A stretch of DNA of 64,000 nucleotides, from positions 343,385 through 407,384 of the forward strand of contig NZ_FMVJ01000006.1 in the NCBI RefSeq assembly GCF_900102135.1, written 5' to 3'. The DNA is from Microvirga guangxiensis. Lineage in GTDB: Bacteria; Pseudomonadota; Alphaproteobacteria; Rhizobiales; Beijerinckiaceae. Position numbers and translations under genes: made by a program. The notes beneath the pieces were generated by a model. It was given only the letters and a program-made list of their open reading frames with translations. It was not told the DNA's origin and made no database searches. This document shows, one piece after another, positions 60,586 through 64,000 of the stretch; the stretch's first letter is position 1; each line of letters begins with the position of its first letter.

Positions 60586-62478
60586 ATGGCTGCATTGATT
60601 GCCCAGAACCTAGCGCCGATCATGTTCGCGGCGCTCGTGGTCTTTCTCCTCCTCGGCTATCCGGTCGCCTTCGCGCTTGCCGCGAACGGCCTCCTCTTCT
60701 TCGTCATCGCCGTGGAGCTGGCGCCGCTTGCGCCCGAGACCATCACCCTCTCCTGGCCCCTGCTTCAGGCCCTGCCCGACCGTGTCTTCGGCACCATGTC
60801 GAACGAGGTGCTGCTGGCAGTCCCATTCTTCACCTTCATGGGCTTGGTGCTGGAGCGCTCGGGCATGGCGGAAGACCTGCTCGACACCATCGGCCAGCTC
60901 TTCGGCCCGGTCCGCGGCGGTCTTGCCTATGCCGTGATCTTCGTGGGTGCGCTGCTGGCCGCCACCACCGGCGTCGTGGCCGCATCCGTGATCTCCATGG
61001 GCCTGATCTCGCTGCCGATCATGCTGCGATACGGCTATGACCGCCGTCTCGCCTCCGGCGTGATCGCGGCCTCGGGCACGCTTGCTCAGATCATTCCGCC
61101 GTCCCTCGTTCTCATCGTCATGGCCGACCAGCTCGGCCGCTCTGTCGGCGATATGTACGAGGGCGCGTTCCTGCCCGGCCTGATCCTGACCGGTCTCTAT
61201 TCCGGTTACATCATGCTGATGTCGATCCTCTATCCGAAGTCGGCCCCCGGCCTGCCCCCGGAGGCCATCGGATACCGCGAGCCCGACGGTTCGCGCGGCG
61301 TCTGGCAGCTCGGTGTCCTGGTCGTGTTCTCCGGCCTCGTCGGCTACTACGTTCTGTCCCAGACGAACACCAAGGCCGGCGCAGACTTCGTCATCCTGAC
61401 AATCTGCGTGGCCACAGTCGTGGCTCTCATCTGCGCCCTCATGAACAAGATGCTCGGCGCCAAGCGCATCGCGATCTCGGCGGTTCTCGTCGCCCTGTTC
61501 ATCGGTGCGTATTACGTCCTGCACGTCCAGGGCCATGAGGGCTGGGCGCTCACCATGGAGATGATTCTCGCCGGTGCGATCTACGCTCTCTTCGTGGGCC
61601 TCGTAGAGCGTTTCACCGGCCGTCGCCTCATGTCGAACATGGCGCAGCAGGTCACCTTCGTCATGGTGCCCCCGCTCCTGCTCATCTTCCTCGTGCTCGG
61701 CACCATCTTCATCGGCCTTGCCACGCCGACGGAAGGCGGCGCCATGGGCGCGCTCGGCGCTGTGATCCTGGCTGCCGTGAAGCGCTACCTCGACAACAAC
61801 CCGGCCCGGTTCAACTGGACCCTGGTCCGTCAGGCTACGGAAGCGACGGCGAAGCTCTCGGCCTTCGTGCTGTTCATCCTGATCGGCGCCCGAGTGTTCT
61901 CGCTCACGTTCTACGGCGTGAACGGTCATATCTGGGTGGAGCACCTGCTCACCTCGCTGCCCGGCGGCCAAGCTGGCTTCCTGATTGTCGTGAACGTGCT
62001 CGTGTTCCTGCTGGCCTTCTTCCTCGATTACTTCGAGCTGGCCTTCATCATCATCCCGCTCCTCGGGCCCGCCGCCGACAAGCTCGGCATCGACCTGATC
62101 TGGTTCGGCGTGATCCTGGCCGTGAACATGCAGACCTCGTTCATGCATCCGCCCTTCGGCTTCGCCCTTTTCTTCCTGCGCTCGGTGGCACCCAAGGTGC
62201 CGTATATCGACCGCGTGACGGGCAAGAAGATGGAGCCGGTCACGACAGGTCAGATCTACTGGGGTGCGGTTCCCTTCGTGGTGATCCAGCTCATCATGGT
62301 GGGTATCGTGATCATGTTCCCGCAGATCGTGATGCACTACAAATCCGCTGGCCCCGTGGTCGACCCGGCTGCGGTGCAGCAGAAGCTCGACGAGCTCCTC
62401 GTCCCCGGACTCGGTGCTCCCGGCGATCCGGGCGGCCTCCCCGGCCTGAACTTCGACGAGCCGCCGAAGATTCAGTAA
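60586..62478 (+). CDS. TRAP transporter large permease subunit
   Basis: A 630-residue DctM-type subunit that carries the sodium-coupled transport path. It is about 200 residues longer than the common 430. The extra part is in the middle (about 225-350), adding hydrophobic segments such as LGVLVVFSGLVGYYVLS. Motifs include EVLLAVPFFTFMGLVLERSG and GTLAQIIPPSLVLIVMADQLG. The C-terminal tail is Pro/Gly-rich. No periplasmic binding protein gene follows before the IS element. Confidence 0.93.
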   Translation: MAALIAQNLAPIMFAALVVFLLLGYPVAFALAANGLLFFVIAVELAPLAPETITLSWPLLQALPDRVFGTMSNEVLLAVPFFTFMGLVLERSGMAEDLLDTIGQLFGPVRGGLAYAVIFVGALLAATTGVVAASVISMGLISLPIMLRYGYDRRLASGVIAASGTLAQIIPPSLVLIVMADQLGRSVGDMYEGAFLPGLILTGLYSGYIMLMSILYPKSAPGLPPEAIGYREPDGSRGVWQLGVLVVFSGLVGYYVLSQTNTKAGADFVILTICVATVVALICALMNKMLGAKRIAISAVLVALFIGAYYVLHVQGHEGWALTMEMILAGAIYALFVGLVERFTGRRLMSNMAQQVTFVMVPPLLLIFLVLGTIFIGLATPTEGGAMGALGAVILAAVKRYLDNNPARFNWTLVRQATEATAKLSAFVLFILIGARVFSLTFYGVNGHIWVEHLLTSLPGGQAGFLIVVNVLVFLLAFFLDYFELAFIIIPLLGPAADKLGIDLIWFGVILAVNMQTSFMHPPFGFALFFLRSVAPKVPYIDRVTGKKMEPVTTGQIYWGAVPFVVIQLIMVGIVIMFPQIVMHYKSAGPVVDPAAVQQKLDELLVPGLGAPGDPGGLPGLNFDEPPKIQ

Positions 62479-62498
62479 GGCGGATCGCGCGAGATACG

Positions 62499-62530
62499 AA
62501 AAAGGCGGGCTTTGCGGCCCGCCTTTTTGT
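62499..62530 (+). terminator. Rho-independent terminator of the TRAP operon
   Basis: AAAAAGGCGGGC and GCCCGCCTTTTT flank six bases, 20 bases after the permease stop. The T-run is within the right arm, and the structure could also work on the other strand. Confidence 0.92.
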
Positions 62531-62616
62531 TTGAGCAAGTTGAGTTTTCTTATGGACCGCCAACCCTCTTCATCATCACCGACCCCACCCTCGATCCCGC
62601 CTTCTTCACACTCGCC

Positions 62617-62657
62617 CTCATCCTGAGGAGGCCTGAAAGGCCGTCTCGAAGGAGGAT
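62617..62657. repeat. Single unit of the dispersed palindromic repeat beside the IS
   Basis: The unit runs CTCATCCTGAGGAGGCC to CGTCTCGAAGGAGGAT and matches the paired units at 23366-23458. It lies 12 bases before the left end of the IS. A facing second unit, present in the other copy, is missing here. Confidence 0.75.
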
Positions 62658-62669
62658 CGAGTGCGGATT

Positions 62670-63996
62670 GTGTGCGTCAAGTTCTGCAAAGTGGGGCGGC
62701 CGGTCAGGCTGGCTAAGCGGCTTCGCGAAGAGTGCTTTTCTTGTGCTCCTTGAGATCCTCCATGTTGAGGTAGCGGTGGGCTTCCAGCCAGTTCTCGTGC
62801 GTCTCGACCGCCAGCGCCCGCACCAGCCGGCAGCATGAGGCCGCATTGGGGAAGATCCGCACCACGTAAGTGCGCCTCCTGATCTCCTCGTTCAGCCGCT
62901 CGAGCATGTTGGTGCTTTTGAGATGCTTGTGATGCTGGCGCGGCAAGCGGTAGAAGGTGAAGGTCTCCTCGATCGTCTCCTCGGCCCAGGCGACCAGGCG
63001 CGGGTAGCGTCCCTCCCACTTGGCAATCCAGGCGGCCAGATCCCGCCGGGCTTCCTCGACCGAGCGGCGGTCGTAGAGCCAGCGCAGTTCCTGCAGGCAG
63101 TCATCGTCGGCTTTGCGCGGCAGGTGATCGAGCGCGTTCCTGAGGAAGTGCACATAGCAGCGCTGATACGCGGCCTCACTCAGCACCTCGCGGATCGCCG
63201 CCCTCAGCCCGGCATGGTCGTCCGCCACCACCAGTTCCACCCCTGAGAGCCCACGCTCGCGCAGGCCCTGGAGAAAGGTGCGCCACGAGGATTGGCTTTC
63301 CCGGTTGGCCATCTCGACGCCCAGGATCTGGCGCCTGCCGTCCCAGTCGATGCCGACCGCGATCAGCACGGCTTGCGAGGCAACGATGCCGCCCTCGCGC
63401 ACCTTCTCGTAGCGCGCATCCAGGATCAGGTACGGGAACGGCTCCTCGAGCCTTCGGGAGGCGAACTGCGCCAGGCTGTCGTCCAGGCGCTTGTTGATGG
63501 CCGAGATGGCGGAAGCCGAGAAGCTGTGGCCGCACAGCTCCTCGGTGATCGCCTTGACCTTGCGGGTGGACACACCCTGGACGTACATCTCAGCCAGGGT
63601 AGCCACCAGCGCCTGCTCGGAGCGCTGGTAGCGCTCGAACAGCTCGGTGGAGAAGCGGCCATCCCGATCCTGCGGCACGCGCAGCTCGAGCTTGCCGACC
63701 CGGGTCACCAGGGTGCGGGTATAGTAGCCCGAGCGGTAGCCCAGGCGAGCCGAGGTGCGCTCGCCCTTCTCAGCCTGGAGGGCATCGGTCATCTCGGCTT
63801 CGAGCATCTCCTGCATGACGGCGCGCACGATCTCGCGCAGGCCGTCCGGGCTCTGGCTGAGAAGGCCCTTGATGGCAGCGGCAGCAGGTTTATCCTTTGC
63901 AGTGGTCATGGTGGGGCTCCTCTCGGAGGGTGACTTGGACATCACCATCCTGCCATGACCGCCCCAATCAGGCGATTTGCAGAACCTTCACCACAC
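62670..63996 (-). mobile_element. IS256-family insertion sequence
   Basis: The element of about 1.33 kb has one transposase gene and imperfect 21-base terminal repeats at 62670-62690 and 63976-63996. Sixteen of 21 positions agree, including GTGTG at the tip and TTCTGCAAA inside. The target duplication cannot be checked because the window ends four bases after the right end. Exact tips are therefore approximate. Confidence 0.8.
62713..63909 (-). CDS. IS256-family transposase
   Basis: A 398-residue DDE transposase of the Mutator-like IS256 group. The first aspartate lies in YLILDARYEKVREGG, the second in LVVADDHAGLRAAI, and a candidate glutamate in STNMLERLNEEIRRR. The text AYQRCYVHFLRNALDHLPRK is the family signature between them. 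The frame is intact. I chose ATG 63907-63909 (MTTAKDKPAAAAIKG); an ATG 13 codons upstream is possible. Confidence 0.93.
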   Translation of the reverse strand: MTTAKDKPAAAAIKGLLSQSPDGLREIVRAVMQEMLEAEMTDALQAEKGERTSARLGYRSGYYTRTLVTRVGKLELRVPQDRDGRFSTELFERYQRSEQALVATLAEMYVQGVSTRKVKAITEELCGHSFSASAISAINKRLDDSLAQFASRRLEEPFPYLILDARYEKVREGGIVASQAVLIAVGIDWDGRRQILGVEMANRESQSSWRTFLQGLRERGLSGVELVVADDHAGLRAAIREVLSEAAYQRCYVHFLRNALDHLPRKADDDCLQELRWLYDRRSVEEARRDLAAWIAKWEGRYPRLVAWAEETIEETFTFYRLPRQHHKHLKSTNMLERLNEEIRRRTYVVRIFPNAASCCRLVRALAVETHENWLEAHRYLNMEDLKEHKKSTLREAA

Positions 63997-64000
63997 TACT

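Noticed and set aside
62030..62538. Long minus-strand open frame antisense to the TRAP permease (60610-62538)
   Set aside because: It is a shadow frame: His, Glu and Asp-rich composition is the usual complement of GC-rich membrane-protein codons.

Overview
The window is a compact, GC-rich stretch (about 62% G+C by hand count of sample lines) of an alphaproteobacterial chromosome, most likely Hyphomicrobiales (Rhizobiales), perhaps near Microvirga, Methylobacterium or Bosea. Grounds: the nuo order with extra palindromes; the pdxJ-acpS-lepB-rnc-era-recO cluster; rpsF-rpsR-DUF2232-rplI-dnaB-alr-radA-cvpA-purF; a HemB without the zinc cysteines; a cytochrome bc1 assembly chaperone beside DUF177 and plsX; and Rhizobiales-style intergenic palindromes. 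Genus is inference only.

Layout. 1-11579 (minus): respiratory complex I genes nuoA to nuoL, nuoL cut by the window edge. 12095-12171: tRNA-Asp. 12332-16518 (minus): MerR regulator, ihfA, fabH, plsX, DUF177, bc1 chaperone, divergent from bamE (plus). 17095-17784: a low-GC orphan gene. 17878-20004: proton-pumping pyrophosphatase. 20161-27063 (minus): glyA-nrdR-ribD-ribE-ribH-nusB-thiL-MFS, covering one-carbon, riboflavin and thiamine cofactor supply. 27236-30279 (minus): L,D-transpeptidase, a small membrane protein and a valine-catabolism hydrolase. 30471-35504 (plus): hemB, an unusual lipoprotein-permease fusion, threonine deaminase, RDD protein and an N-end-rule aminoacyltransferase. 35672-44545 (minus): parC, recO, era, rnc, lepB, acpS, pdxJ, with a plus-strand OmpA-family gene inserted. 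44912-45896: about 1 kb without a gene, holding two inverted repeats nested one inside the other. 45897-56769 (plus): ribosomal proteins, dnaB, alr, radA, a short RTX/cadherin-like secreted protein, cvpA, purF, SDR. 56900-59618 (minus): der, a YfgM-like protein and NnrU. 59917-62478 (plus): TRAP transporter membrane subunits without a binding protein in view. 62670-63996: an IS256-family insertion sequence.

Most of the window is housekeeping. No defence island, CRISPR array, prophage or biosynthetic cluster was found. The parts that deserve attention are accessory or regulatory: a near-identical 16-base palindrome placed upstream of both ihfA and the RTX gene; the nested inverted-repeat element before rpsF; the lipoprotein-LivH fusion with no partner genes; the low-GC orphan; and an IS that appears to have split a dispersed palindromic repeat.
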